A stretch of DNA of 64,000 nt from CAXMQZ01 sp963719055 (lineage in GTDB: Bacteria; Acidobacteriota; Thermoanaerobaculia; Multivoradales; JAHEKO01): the NCBI GenBank assembly GCA_963719055.1, contig CAVRAU010000019.1, forward strand, positions 1 through 64,000. Direction: 5' to 3'. The notes under the pieces were generated by a model that was not told the origin of the DNA, ran no database searches, and saw only the letters and a program-made list of their open reading frames with translations. Both the position numbers and the translations under genes were made by a program. This document shows positions 47,379 through 56,793 of this stretch, piece by piece. How positions within the stretch are numbered: position 1 is the stretch's first letter; each line of letters opens with the position of its first letter.

Positions 47379-49030
47379 CTATCGGGTGGGTTCTAGCCAC
47401 CAGTTTTCGAGATTGAAGAAGGGATCCAGGGCATTGGGTTGCGCCTCTCGCAGGCGAACGGAGGTGCCGGTGAGCCTTGCGACTCCCAGAGGAGCGTGTA
47501 GGGCTGCAGTTGATGGAGGATCTCCTGAACCTCGGCGAGCAGCTGCGCTTTCTCGGCTGCATCCGTCTGATCGCGTACCCTTTCTAGAAGGCGATCGACC
47601 TCTTGGTTGGTGAAACTGCCGAAATTGTAGCCCTCTTCTATGGAATCACTGTGAAACGCGTAGTCCAGATCCAATGAGGTGTCGATCGTCCAGCCACCTA
47701 GCATGGCATCGAAGTCGTGCGCCAGGCTGCGTTCGATCAAGGTGTTGAACTCCAGCTGACGAACCTCCGCTCGGATGCCGATACGGCGCAGCTGCTCCTG
47801 GATCATGACGGCGGCGTCGATCCGTACGCTGGAGCTGGAATTGGTCATCAACTCGAAGGAGAACGGCTACCCCGTTTCGATCCAGAAAGCCGTCTTCGTC
47901 GCCGTCTTCCCAGCCCAGCCCTTGCAGGATTCCCCGCGCGGCCTCGGGATCGTAGGGCCAGGGCTCGATCTCCGAGTTGTGAGCCCAAACGGAGGAGATG
48001 ATGGGGGAGGAAGCGACTCGTGCGTGGCCAAACCATAGCGCCTCGACCAGGGCTTGTCGGTCGATGGCCATAGTGAGGGCGCGGCGGGTCTCGACGTTCT
48101 CAAAAAGCGGCTTGGCCGTGTTCCAGCAGATGAAGTTGTATTGCCGCGCCCAATAGGTCAAGACCTGGAGATCTGGCGAGCTCGAGACCCTTTCGGCTTC
48201 GGCCGCCGGAACGTGATCGACGAAGTGCACGTCGCCCGCCAGCAGATGACCCACCTGGTTGACCTTCTGCGGCACGATGCGAAACACCACAGCCTCGAGA
48301 AGGGGTCTTGCCGGGACATGATAGCCATCATTTCGGTGCAGGACGATCTGTTGCTGACGATCCCAGTCCGCCAAACGGAACGGTCCGTTGGTGACCAGAT
48401 TTTCGAGAAACCAGTCGGCGTTCTGTCGCCATTCGGAAAAGGGGAGCTGGGACCAGACCGAACTGGGTAGGATGACGCCATAGTTGAGATCGGCCAGCTG
48501 GGTGACGTTGCGGCGGTGGTAGGTGACGCGGACTGTGTGGTCGTCTATTGCCTCCACAGAGGCAATGTTCTCCTTGGAGTCGGCCGACTTCCAGGCCACA
48601 TCAGGATGGGTCTGAGCTCGCCAACTCCATTCGACGTCGGCCGCGGTCACCGGCTCGCCGTTGCTCCACATCACATCGGTGCGCAGGAAGAGCGTCAGGA
48701 CTCTGCCGTCTTCGGACCAATCCCAGGATCTGGCCAGCTGGGGTTTGAAGGTCGGCGGATGCTGGTCGAAGTCTGGCTGCTCCTGGAAGAGATGCAAAAA
48801 CATCAGGTGCAGAACCGATTGGGTGAAGCTACTCGTGGCCGATAGAAGCTCGTTGACTCCTCCCAGGTCTGCCCCAGAAGCCACCACCATGGTTCCTCCA
48901 GGTCGGGGCTCATCGGTAGAGGGTGATGAGTCCGCGATGGGCGCCTCGGGTCCGCAGGCCATTCCCAGAAGGCCCGCGCAGCAGAGCGAGAGGATATAGC
49001 GGCCCACTTTGGGACTCTGCAGCCAACCAT
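47379..49030 (-). CDS. Family 5 extracellular solute-binding lipoprotein, frameshifted
   Basis: About 550 residues. The ATG at 49030 gives a lipoprotein signal ending LLGMAC. SBP_bac_5 hallmarks include LAGDVHFVDHVPAAEAERV, RRALTMAIDRQALVEALWFG and GYNFGSFTNQEVDRLLE. Frame changes near 47.87 and 47.47 kb interrupt the C-terminal lobe; correcting the last gives a Trp-rich end stopping at 47379. It is the binding protein for the two permeases downstream. No OppD/OppF ATPase gene is present. Confidence 0.9.
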
Positions 49031-49120
49031 TCATCACGACTGGATTGTGTCGCCACGCGGAAGGGACTGCAAGCGAAAGCATCACAGGGGTGCGTCGCGC
49101 ACTGGTATTCTTGATCGAAG

Positions 49121-50552
49121 ATGAAGTTGAATACCCCACCCGTGTCGAGACGCCTGGTCGTGGCGTCGGTCTTCCTGGGGATTTTCATTCTCATGGATCT
49201 GGCGCTCTTTGGCTGGTTGATCTTTCGATCGTTGTCCCAGCGCGAGGTGCAGAGGGTGCTGCTGGAGACCCGCCAGGAAGCCGAGGGCCTGGCGCAGCAA
49301 CTGGCGGGACGGGCGTTGGAGGAAGGGTGAAGATCTCTATTCGGTCACCACGACCGAGCGGGAACTGCAAACCTATATCGACTCGATTCTCAAGCAGCGC
49401 AAGTTCGTGCAAACCGTCGAGGTCGTAGACAGCGAGGGTCGGGTGGTATTTCGCGGCACCGGTGAGGCGACCTTCGAGCTCGAGCCGGTGGATTTCTCGA
49501 CGATCGAGACAGGAGAGGTCACGTCCCGGGTCGAAGTCCGGCCATTCGAGCGCCAGTCCACGTTCCCGGTCGATGAAGCGGTGGAGTCGCTGCACGATCT
49601 CAACCTGCCCATCGGCGAGTTGGGGTTTCTGCATATCGGTATCAGCCAGGGGGAGCTACAAAGGAGCATCGACACCCTGCGAGCGGATCTGATCCAAACC
49701 ACCGGTCTCATCGCGGGGTTGACCCTGGTGGTCCTGTTGTTGGCCTACCTGATCATCTGGCGGCTTTGGGCCCGCGGCCAGAAGCTGGAAGAGCAAGCCC
49801 GTGAGAGCGAGCGTCTCGCCTACATTGGCACCCTGGCGTCCGGCCTGGCCCATGAGATTCGCAACCCCTTGAACTCCCTGAACCTCAATATGCAGCTGTT
49901 GGAGGAAGAGATGGTCCAGCGGCCGGCGACCGGTTCGGGGAATCGGTTGATGGCCATCACCCGGGACGAGATCCATCGGCTGGAAGGTCTGGTGACGGAA
50001 TTCCTCCTCTACGCCAAGCCGCCTCCCCTCGATCTGGACGTCTTCTCCGCCGCGGGTCTCCTCTTCCGGTGCCGTCAGATCCTGGCAGGCGAGGCGGAGG
50101 CGCTGCAGGCCAATTTGGTCGTCGAGGATCACAGCGAGGGCGCCCAGGTGGAGGTGGATCTGGGCCAGATGACCCAGCTGCTCCTCAATCTGGTTCAGAA
50201 CGCTCTCGCGGCGGCAAAGGAGAAGGGCGTTGCGGTCCAGGTCTATCTCCGGGCCCTGCGAGAAGGAGACCAGGTCGTTCTCGAAGTCGAGGACATGGGA
50301 GTGGGAATGTCCGCCGAGCAGGTGGACAAGATGTTCGATCTGTTCTACTCGACCCGCAGGGGCGGCACAGGGTTGGGTCTGGCAGTCGTGGAACGGATTG
50401 CCAGGGCACACGGCGCCAGACTGGATGTCGTCAGCTCTCCAAACCGCGGCACCCGAGTGCGAGTGATCTTGCCGCGGGCAGATTCCCAGGCGTCGGCAGC
50501 GCAGTCGGATCTTGCGGATCCGCCCCGCTCCGCGGCCGGCGGCGAGGTGTAG
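49121..50552 (+). CDS. Membrane sensor histidine kinase (NtrB-like), frameshifted
   Basis: About 477 residues. A first membrane helix (about 12-34), a periplasmic domain, a second helix near 205-228, then HisKA with LAHEIRNPLNSLNLNMQLL and HATPase (NLVQNALAAA, DMGVGM, GGTGLGLAVVERIARAHG). One frame change near 49.33 kb separates the first 69 residues from the rest. The AHEIRNPL core resembles NtrB-type kinases, which work with AAA+ regulators; one lies at 53.5 kb but without a receiver domain. Confidence 0.88.
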
Positions 50553-50567
50553 GATTCCCGGCGCGAG

Positions 50568-50735
50568 CTAAGGGACATCCACCAGAGTGTCGAAGTCCTC
50601 CTGGGTCAGGAACTGATCCACCTCCTCGCTGCCGCAGACTTCGCAAAAGGCCTCCTTGGCTTCGTCCTCCTGCCACTCGAAGACATAGGTGGGCGCTTCA
50701 CAATTCAGGCAGATCAGGTATTCGGGTCTGGCCAC
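50568..50735 (-). CDS. Zinc-ribbon small protein (55 aa)
   Basis: A 55-aa frame with two CxxC pairs (CLNC about residue 9 and CEVC about 30), forming a zinc ribbon. The rest is acidic. The GTG at 50735 follows AAAGGAGGGG, one of the strongest ribosome binding sites in the window. It sits between the histidine kinase and rplU on the opposite strand. I do not recognise a named family. Confidence 0.72.
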   Translation of the reverse strand: MARPEYLICLNCEAPTYVFEWQEDEAKEAFCEVCGSEEVDQFLTQEDFDTLVDVP

Positions 50736-50791
50736 GAACCCCTCCTTTCCGTTGGTGGAAGTTTATGCCAGGAAACTCGCAGGAGGTCGGA

Positions 50792-50821
50792 TTGACCCTG
50801 GTCGAAATTTCGTGCTACCCT
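50792..50821 (+). promoter_or_regulatory. Candidate sigma-70 promoter for rplU-rpmA
   Basis: TTGACC (50792-50797) and TACCCT (50816-50821) are separated by 18 bases. Transcription would start near 50828, 39 bases before the rplU ATG. The -10 is weak. Confidence 0.42.
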
Positions 50822-50866
50822 CGCCCGTCCGCGCCGGTGAAACGGTGCTGGTGGAGGTTTGTAGCT

Positions 50867-51244
50867 ATGTATGCTGTGATTGAGACCGGAGGCAAGCAGT
50901 TTCGGGTCGAGCCCGGAGACGTCATCGATGTGGAACTGACGCCAGTTTCCGGCAAGAAGACCCCAAAAGTCACGTTCGATCGAGTCCTGCTGGTCGGCGG
51001 CGAGAAGGGTGTCAAGGTGGGCGCTCCAGTTGTCAGCGGTGCCGAGGTCACGGGGGTGCTCGTCGACGAGGTCCGGGGACCGAAGATCCGCGTCTTCAAG
51101 ATGAAGCGACGCAAGGGATACCGCCGGACACGAGGACACCGACAGGATCTTCTGCGTGTGAAGATCGAGAACATCAAAGCGGGACGCGCGAGCGCCGCCC
51201 AGACGAAGAAGCAGGTAGAGACCGACAAGGAAGCCGAGGCGTAG
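50867..51244 (+). CDS. rplU: Ribosomal protein L21
   Basis: 125 aa. MYAVIETGGKQFRVEPGD and the later KMKRRKGYRRTRGHRQDL are L21 signatures. A lysine/alanine-rich C-terminal extension follows (last 20 or so residues). GGAGG lies 10 bases before the ATG. It heads the standard rplU-rpmA-obg-nadD-rsfS order; rpmA starts 2 bp after it. Confidence 0.97.
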   Translation: MYAVIETGGKQFRVEPGDVIDVELTPVSGKKTPKVTFDRVLLVGGEKGVKVGAPVVSGAEVTGVLVDEVRGPKIRVFKMKRRKGYRRTRGHRQDLLRVKIENIKAGRASAAQTKKQVETDKEAEA

Positions 51245-51246
51245 TT

Positions 51247-51504
51247 ATGGCGCATAAAAAGGGACAGGGGTCGAGCCGCAATGGTCGGGATTCGAATCCG
51301 CAGTTTCTGGGCGTGAAACGATACGGTGGCCAGATCGTCAGTGGTGGGACCATTCTGGTTCGGCAACGAGGCACGAAGTTCAATCCAGGGCTCAATGTGG
51401 GGCGAGGTAAGGACGACACCTTGTTCGCCATGGCGCCTGGGGTGGTGCAGTTCCAGGACCGGGGAAGACGGGGCAAATTCGTCCACGTCGTGCCAGCCGA
51501 GTAG
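51247..51504 (+). CDS. rpmA: Ribosomal protein L27
   Basis: 85 aa. AHKKGQGSSRNGRDSN opens the peptidyl-transferase-reaching arm (Gln where GGGSS is usual), followed by GGQIVSGGTILVRQRGT and HPGxNV-like NPGLNVG. No N-terminal extension needing cleavage is present. The frame is intact. Confidence 0.97.
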   Translation: MAHKKGQGSSRNGRDSNPQFLGVKRYGGQIVSGGTILVRQRGTKFNPGLNVGRGKDDTLFAMAPGVVQFQDRGRRGKFVHVVPAE

Positions 51505-51559
51505 CGACACTTCGTGGGTCGTATGCTGTCGTCAGCCCACGGTTCAAGCTCCCTGAAAA

Positions 51560-52568
51560 TTGACCTTTATCGATGAAGCCGTCATTCATGTCCAGGCAGG
51601 ACGTGGAGGAGACGGCTGCGTTGCTTTTCGCCGCGAGAAGTTCGTCCCCCGCGGCGGCCCCTCGGGGGGAGATGGTGGGCATGGAGGCTCGGTCTCTCTA
51701 GTCGGGGATGAGAGCTTGAACACTCTCTACCATCTTCGTTTTCGATCCCTCTACACCGCCGACCGCGGGCGTCACGGAGAAGGATCGAATCGCACTGGCA
51801 GATCGGCCACGGGTTTCGAGATCAAGGTGCCATTGGGAACCCAGGTCTACGATGAAGAGAGCTCCGATCTGCTCGGAGAGATTCTGGCTGACGGCGAAAT
51901 CCTGAAGGTGGCGCAGGGGGGGCGTGGCGGCAGAGGAAACGCGCGATTCGCTTCGGCGGTCCGGCGGGCTCCCCGGGAGGCCGAGCGCGGGCAGCTGGGC
52001 CAGGAAAGGCAGCTGCGACTAGAGCTGAAGCTGCTGGCGGACGTGGGTATCGTTGGGCTTCCCAACGCCGGCAAGTCCACTTTGATCAGCGTCATCTCGG
52101 CGGCCCGGCCCAAGATCGCCGACTATCCGTTCACTACCTTGCAGCCCTGTCTCGGAGTGGTCGCCGAAGGACCGGACACGGAGCCCTTCGTCGTTGCGGA
52201 CCTTCCTGGGCTGATCCACGGAGCTGCCGGAGGGGCGGGTCTTGGACACCAGTTCCTGCGCCATGTGGAGCGTTGCCGGATTTTGCTCCATCTGGTGGAT
52301 CTCTCCCAGGAATCGGGAAGCGCTGAAGAGGATCTGTCGACTGTCGAAAACGAGCTGGGCGCTTTCGACCCGGCTCTCTTGCAGCGTCCCCGCATTCTGG
52401 TCGGTACCAAAGTCGATGCAGTGGACGAAGACCGGCGCCGAGAGCTCAGTGCGGCGGCCGATGTTCGTGGGTTACGCTACATGGAAATCAGCTCTGTGGC
52501 TGGAGTGGGTATCGGCTCTTTGTTGAGCTGCTCTGCGAGAGCTGCTGTATGGAGAAGACAACCAGTGA
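51560..52568 (+). CDS. obg: GTPase Obg/CgtA, frameshifted at the 3' end
   Basis: About 335 residues. The glycine-rich Obg fold (HVQAGRGGDGCVAF, GGDGGHGGSVSLV) is followed by the G domain with GLPNAGKSTLIS (G1), VADLPGLIHGA (G3) and GTKVDAVD (G4). Obg supports late 50S assembly. The start is TTG at 51560. At about 52.5 kb the frame slips into nadD; the neighbouring frame gives a normal Obg end and a TGA at 52566-52568 overlapping the nadD GTG. I therefore treat the open Obg-NadD fusion as an indel artefact. Confidence 0.92.
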
Positions 52569-53173
52569 GACTGGGGCTGTTTGGCGGCTGTTTCGACCCG
52601 ATCCACTATGGGCACATCCGCCCCGTGCAAGAGGCCAGGTCGAAGCTGGAGCTGGATCGAGTGGTGTTTCTGCCCACGGCCGTTCCGCCCCACAAGCCGG
52701 GTCGTCAATTCGCGCCTCCCCATGCCAGGTTCGCCATGGTCGAGCTTGCCCTTCTGGAGGAGCCGGGTCTCGTCGTCAGCCCCCTCGAGTTGACTCCGGA
52801 GAGACCCTTCTACACCGTCGACTCGCTGCGCTATTTTCGGCAACATCAAAGCGATGCGGAGCTCCATCTCCTCATCGGTGGTGATGGGTTTGCGGAGCTC
52901 CATACCTGGAAGGAGTGGCAGGAGATTATCCGATTGGCCCACCTGGTCGTCTTGACCCGTCCGGATTGGCACTGGACGGAGTTTCGGCATCGCGTGCCCG
53001 CTGAGCTGGCGGAGCTGGCGGAGACCGAGCGAGTCCGATTCATCGCCAACGACCCGGTGGCGGTTTCGGCCACCGAGATTCGGCATTGGTTGGCGGAAGG
53101 CCGGGAGATTCCCGGCGATGCGGTGCCGGAATTGGTGCTAAAGTACATCGACAAGTACTCCCTATATCAATGA
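52565..53173 (+). CDS. nadD: Nicotinate-nucleotide adenylyltransferase
   Basis: 202 aa from GTG 52565. LGLFGGCFDPIHYGHI is the (GxFxPxHxGH) adenylyltransferase motif, VSATEIRHWLAEGREI the second. It makes deamido-NAD in NAD synthesis. It overlaps obg by 4 bp (GTGA) and rsfS by 4 bp (ATGA). Confidence 0.94.
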   Translation: MRLGLFGGCFDPIHYGHIRPVQEARSKLELDRVVFLPTAVPPHKPGRQFAPPHARFAMVELALLEEPGLVVSPLELTPERPFYTVDSLRYFRQHQSDAELHLLIGGDGFAELHTWKEWQEIIRLAHLVVLTRPDWHWTEFRHRVPAELAELAETERVRFIANDPVAVSATEIRHWLAEGREIPGDAVPELVLKYIDKYSLYQ

Positions 53174-53544
53174 GCGGCAAGGTCCAAAGCCAACCCGACA
53201 TCGCGGCCAGATGCCGCAACGCAGTGGTAGCGGTGGAGGACCGCAAGGGCCAGGATCTGCGAGTTCTGGAGTTGAGCGAGATCAGTTCCTTGGCGGACTA
53301 TTTTCTGATCTGCAGCGGCAACAGCGAGCGCCAGGTGCAAGCGATCGCCGATGCGGTCGTGGAGAGGCTGCGGGCCGACAAGGTCAGACCCCACCATATC
53401 GAGGGCTACCAGCCTGGCCGTTGGGTTCTCCTCGACTACGGTGATTTCGTGGTGCACGTCTTCGATGACAGCACCCGGGCGTTCTATGCGCTCGAGAAGC
53501 TGTGGGCGGATGCGCCGGACGTTACCGCCGAGTTCGTCCAGTGA
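53170..53544 (+). CDS. rsfS: Ribosome silencing factor RsfS
   Basis: 124 aa. DLRVLELSEISSLADYFLIC and GEY-like GYQPGRWVLLDYGDFVVHVF are family signatures. It binds L14 and blocks subunit joining in starvation. Start ATGA overlaps nadD; stop overlaps the next GTG. Confidence 0.95.
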   Translation: MSGKVQSQPDIAARCRNAVVAVEDRKGQDLRVLELSEISSLADYFLICSGNSERQVQAIADAVVERLRADKVRPHHIEGYQPGRWVLLDYGDFVVHVFDDSTRAFYALEKLWADAPDVTAEFVQ

Positions 53545-54461
53545 CACCTCCCACCTCCGCCGGCGCTTTTTCCGATCTCTTCCGATACACGCCATCGCTG
53601 GAGTCGTTTCTGGGCAGCGCCCAGAGGGCAGCGCTGAGCGAGGCGCCCATTCTCGTCCTGGGTGAGCCGGGCACCGGCCGCTCGACCCTGGCTCGTGGCC
53701 TGCACGCGATCAGCGGACGGGCCCAGGGACCGTTGGTGGAGGTCGATATCAGCGCCATTCCCTGCACTCTCTTTGAAAGTGAGCTGTTCGGGTATCGGGC
53801 TGGAGCTTTTACCGGGGCCGAGCTCTCGGTCGACGGTCGAGTGGAGCGTGCCCAGGGCGGATCTCTTCTTCTGGACCACGTGGAGGATATTCCCCAGGAC
53901 GCGCAGCCGAAGCTGTTGCGGGTGATCGCCGAGAGGCGATTTGCGCCGCTCGGCGGCCAAGAGAGATCAGCAGATGTGCGGTTTCTCGGGATCGGATCCG
54001 AGGACTTGCCTGAACGAGTCGCGAACGGGAGCTTTCGCCAGGACCTCTTCTATCGTCTCGAAGTCGTCACCTTGAGTTTGCCACCACTGCGCGACAGGCG
54101 GGGAGATCTCGAGCCCCTGATGAGTTTCTTCCTGTCCGATCTCGAACAACGGTTTGGCAAGAATCGCCTCGAGGTGACCCCGTCGGCCCAGGCTTGGATG
54201 CACGAGTACTCCTGGCCAGGGAACCTGCGCGAGCTGCGCAATGTTCTGGAGCGTTCCCTCATCACTCAGGGTGAAGGGCCGCTGGACCCCTCCTGCCCTG
54301 ATCGTCGCGGCGGTCGTCCCGAGCCGCTGCAGGAGATGGAACGGAGGCAGATTCTGCTGGCCCTCGCCTACACACGAGGGCATCAGGGGAGAGCCGCCAA
54401 AGTACTGGGTATCAGTCGCAAGACACTCTGGGAAAAGCGCCGCCGGTACGATATTCCCTAG
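53541..54461 (+). CDS. Sigma-54-type AAA+ regulator with altered Walker motifs
   Basis: 306 aa from a GTG overlapping the rsfS stop. No receiver or GAF domain. The AAA+ domain keeps GYRAGAFTGAELSV (canonical GAFTGA), but Walker A reads GEPGTGRST with Arg for the catalytic Lys, and Walker B reads SLLLDHVEDIP with His for Glu. A Fis helix-turn-helix closes the protein (GRAAKVLGISRKTLWEKRRR). It is co-transcribed with the ribosome-linked operon. Whether it still hydrolyses ATP is doubtful. Confidence 0.88.
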   Translation: MTPPTSAGAFSDLFRYTPSLESFLGSAQRAALSEAPILVLGEPGTGRSTLARGLHAISGRAQGPLVEVDISAIPCTLFESELFGYRAGAFTGAELSVDGRVERAQGGSLLLDHVEDIPQDAQPKLLRVIAERRFAPLGGQERSADVRFLGIGSEDLPERVANGSFRQDLFYRLEVVTLSLPPLRDRRGDLEPLMSFFLSDLEQRFGKNRLEVTPSAQAWMHEYSWPGNLRELRNVLERSLITQGEGPLDPSCPDRRGGRPEPLQEMERRQILLALAYTRGHQGRAAKVLGISRKTLWEKRRRYDIP

Positions 54462-54464
54462 ATC

Positions 54465-55859
54465 ATGATGGACAGGGTGCGGTCTCTCTCTCGACTGGCG
54501 GGAGTCCTTCTTCTGGCGACGGTTCTTGCTGCGGCCACGGAGGCTCAGGATCCCGGTGACCTGCTATCGAAGCTCGCCCGTGACGAGTCCACAAGCCAAG
54601 GTGAGGACGAGGCTCGCTCGAGCCAGACTCTGCTGTTGGAGGCCATGGAATCGGCGGGTATGCAAGACGTGCAGCGGATGCCACCGACTGGCTCCGGGGG
54701 GTGGTTACATCTGCAGGGGACCCTGCAGGGAGAGTCGGTGAACGAGATTGTACTCACGGCCCATTACGACACAGTCGCTGGTAGCCGGGGAGACCTGGAC
54801 AACGCTGCCGGATGTGCCGCGACCATGGGAGTCGTGGCCGAGCTGTCCAGGGTGCCGCTGCGCAACACGCTGCGGCTGGTCTTCACCGACGGAGAAGAGG
54901 AGCAGGCCGGTGGAAGTCGCGCCTGGCTCTCTGAACTATCACCAGAGGCCCGCCGAAGAATGGTGGCGAATCTGAATGTGGATATGGTCGGCAGTGGCCT
55001 CCATCCTGGCCCTGGTGTTGTGCACATCCTCGCCGGCTGGCAAGGGGATCAGAGGGTTGTGTCTCCAGCCTGGCTGGTCCACACGGTGTTGCGGGGTGCC
55101 GAGACAGCTGGGTTTCCTGTCGCGGTCCTCGATCCGCGTTGGTCGTTGTTCGCACAGCTCGCCGTGCGTTGTGCGGTGCCGGCGTTGCTGTCCGATGGCC
55201 GACGGTTCCTCGAATCGGGGATCCCGAGTGTGACGGTCTCCGATCTTCCCATGACCGCTCCCAGGGGATGGCACTCTGGCTTCGGGGGCCAGGCGGGCAC
55301 TGTGGAAGAGAAGCGTCTCCGCGCTTGGACTCGAGTCATTGCCGCTGTATCCAGACGCCTGGACGCTCTGGAAGGACGGCCAGCCTGGGAGACGGAATAC
55401 CTGGTTCTGGCTGGTCGAGTCTGGATACGACGCGACCTCGTCTGGGCGGGTTTCTTGCTCTGGATCCTGCTGGTTTGGCGAGGCCTGCCGGGCTCGTGGC
55501 GCCAGCGTGACTCCGGTCATCGTCGTCGGATGGGTCGCTCCTATCTGCCAGGATTCGCCTTTCGAATGCTCTTCCTCGTCAACGTGTTCCTCATCCCCAC
55601 CTTTGCCACGATTCTCCTGTATCCGGTGGGCATGCTGGCGCTACCAGGGAAGGCGAAACGACCCGCGATCCAGCAGCTTCTCTGCCTTCTGGCAGCGCTG
55701 CCGACCCTGGTTTTCACAGGCTGGCTGACTGTCGGTCAGATCGCCGGCTGGTTTGTCATCGAGCGCGCCGCCCTGCTTCCCGCCACCATGGTCATGCTGA
55801 CCCTGGCCACCTTCTGCGCCTGGCAATTGGACTCGTCACCGGCACCCTCTGCTTTGTAA
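54465..55859 (+). CDS. M28-family metallopeptidase with C-terminal membrane segments
   Basis: 464 aa. A signal peptide (about 1-27) precedes a periplasmic M28 domain with zinc-ligand regions LTAHYDTVAGS, DLDNAAGCAATM, FTDGEEEQAGG and NLNVDMVGSG, and HSGFGGQ near residue 270. After about 315 come four hydrophobic segments. M28 enzymes are amino- or carboxypeptidases. It starts 3 bp after the AAA+ regulator. Confidence 0.87.
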   Translation: MMDRVRSLSRLAGVLLLATVLAAATEAQDPGDLLSKLARDESTSQGEDEARSSQTLLLEAMESAGMQDVQRMPPTGSGGWLHLQGTLQGESVNEIVLTAHYDTVAGSRGDLDNAAGCAATMGVVAELSRVPLRNTLRLVFTDGEEEQAGGSRAWLSELSPEARRRMVANLNVDMVGSGLHPGPGVVHILAGWQGDQRVVSPAWLVHTVLRGAETAGFPVAVLDPRWSLFAQLAVRCAVPALLSDGRRFLESGIPSVTVSDLPMTAPRGWHSGFGGQAGTVEEKRLRAWTRVIAAVSRRLDALEGRPAWETEYLVLAGRVWIRRDLVWAGFLLWILLVWRGLPGSWRQRDSGHRRRMGRSYLPGFAFRMLFLVNVFLIPTFATILLYPVGMLALPGKAKRPAIQQLLCLLAALPTLVFTGWLTVGQIAGWFVIERAALLPATMVMLTLATFCAWQLDSSPAPSAL

Positions 55860-55897
55860 GGTCCGGCCTCCATACTGGGGTCTGCTCTTCGGCCCAG

Positions 55898-55945
55898 GGG
55901 CGGGGCTTGTCCCCGCCCTTGAAGCGGCCGGCCTCTGCGCCGGCC
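55898..55945. terminator. Tandem GC hairpins between convergent genes
   Basis: GGGCGGGG-CTTGT-CCCCGCCC (55898-55918) and GGCCGGC-CTCTGC-GCCGGCC (55926-55945) are two perfect hairpins. They lie between convergent genes ending at 55859 and 55980. There is no T run, so they may be REP-like repeats or Rho-independent-like elements blocking read-through on both strands. Confidence 0.5.
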
Positions 55946-55979
55946 ACGAACGGCTCACAGGATCCTCAGGCTGGCTGTC

Positions 55980-56756
55980 TCAGCGACCCTTCCACTGGGC
56001 TGGACGCTTTTCGAGGAAAGCGGCTACGCCTTCTTCCTTGTCTTCGGAGGCGAAGCAGAGGCAGAAGAGATCGCGCTCGTAGAGAATGCCTTCTTCGACG
56101 GGTAGTCGCTGACTGGCGCGGACGGCCTCTTTGGCTACCTTCAGGGTCAGGGGGCTCTTGGAGGCGATCTTCGCGGCGAGCTCGAGGGTCTTTTCTCGCA
56201 GCTCGTCATGGGGCACGATCATCTCCACCAGTCCGATGTCCTTGGCATCGAAGGCCGAGATCATGTCGCCGGTCAGGACCATGTACATCGTTTGTCCGGG
56301 TCCGATGAGGCGCGGCAGGCGCTGGGTGCCGCCGCCTCCGGGGATCAGCCCGAGATTGATCTCGGGCTGTCCGAATCGGGCCTTGTCCGAAGCGATCCGG
56401 ATATCGCAGGAAGCTGCAAGCTCACTGCCTCCGCCCAGGCAGAAACCGTTGATCATGGCGATCACCGGTTTGGGATAGCTGCTCATGACGTCGAAGATGC
56501 GCGGCTGACGCATGGCCTGTCGCTGGTCGAACGGCGAGCGGCCTTCGAACTCACCAATGTCCGCGCCGGCGATGAAGGACTTCTCACCGGCCCCGGTCAG
56601 CACCACAACACCGACCGAGTCATCGGTTTCGATCTGCTCGAGGTGCTGCAGAACTTCGTCCCGGACCTGCTGGTTGAGGGCATTGAGCTTCTCTGGGCGA
56701 TTGATGGTCAGAACAATGACGCGACCCTCTTGCTCTCTCAGAATCACTTCGGACAT
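55980..56756 (-). CDS. Enoyl-CoA hydratase (crotonase) 1
   Basis: 258 aa. The oxyanion-hole segment KSFIAGADIGEF, both catalytic glutamate regions (GGGSELAASCD and QPEINLGLIPGGGGTQRLPR) and the C-terminal AFLEKRPAQWKGR are standard for enoyl-CoA hydratase. It hydrates 2-enoyl-CoA in beta-oxidation. It is the last gene of the minus-strand acyl-CoA operon. Confidence 0.94.
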   Translation of the reverse strand: MSEVILREQEGRVIVLTINRPEKLNALNQQVRDEVLQHLEQIETDDSVGVVVLTGAGEKSFIAGADIGEFEGRSPFDQRQAMRQPRIFDVMSSYPKPVIAMINGFCLGGGSELAASCDIRIASDKARFGQPEINLGLIPGGGGTQRLPRLIGPGQTMYMVLTGDMISAFDAKDIGLVEMIVPHDELREKTLELAAKIASKSPLTLKVAKEAVRASQRLPVEEGILYERDLFCLCFASEDKEEGVAAFLEKRPAQWKGR

Positions 56757-56793
56757 GATGTCGATCCTCCTGATAGCGGGGATGGATGTTCCC

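Noticed and set aside
51560..53173. Single open frame fusing Obg to NadD
   Set aside because: The alternative frame near 52.5 kb gives a normal Obg end with a TGA overlapping a GTG that starts NadD exactly where expected, so the fusion is most likely an indel artefact.
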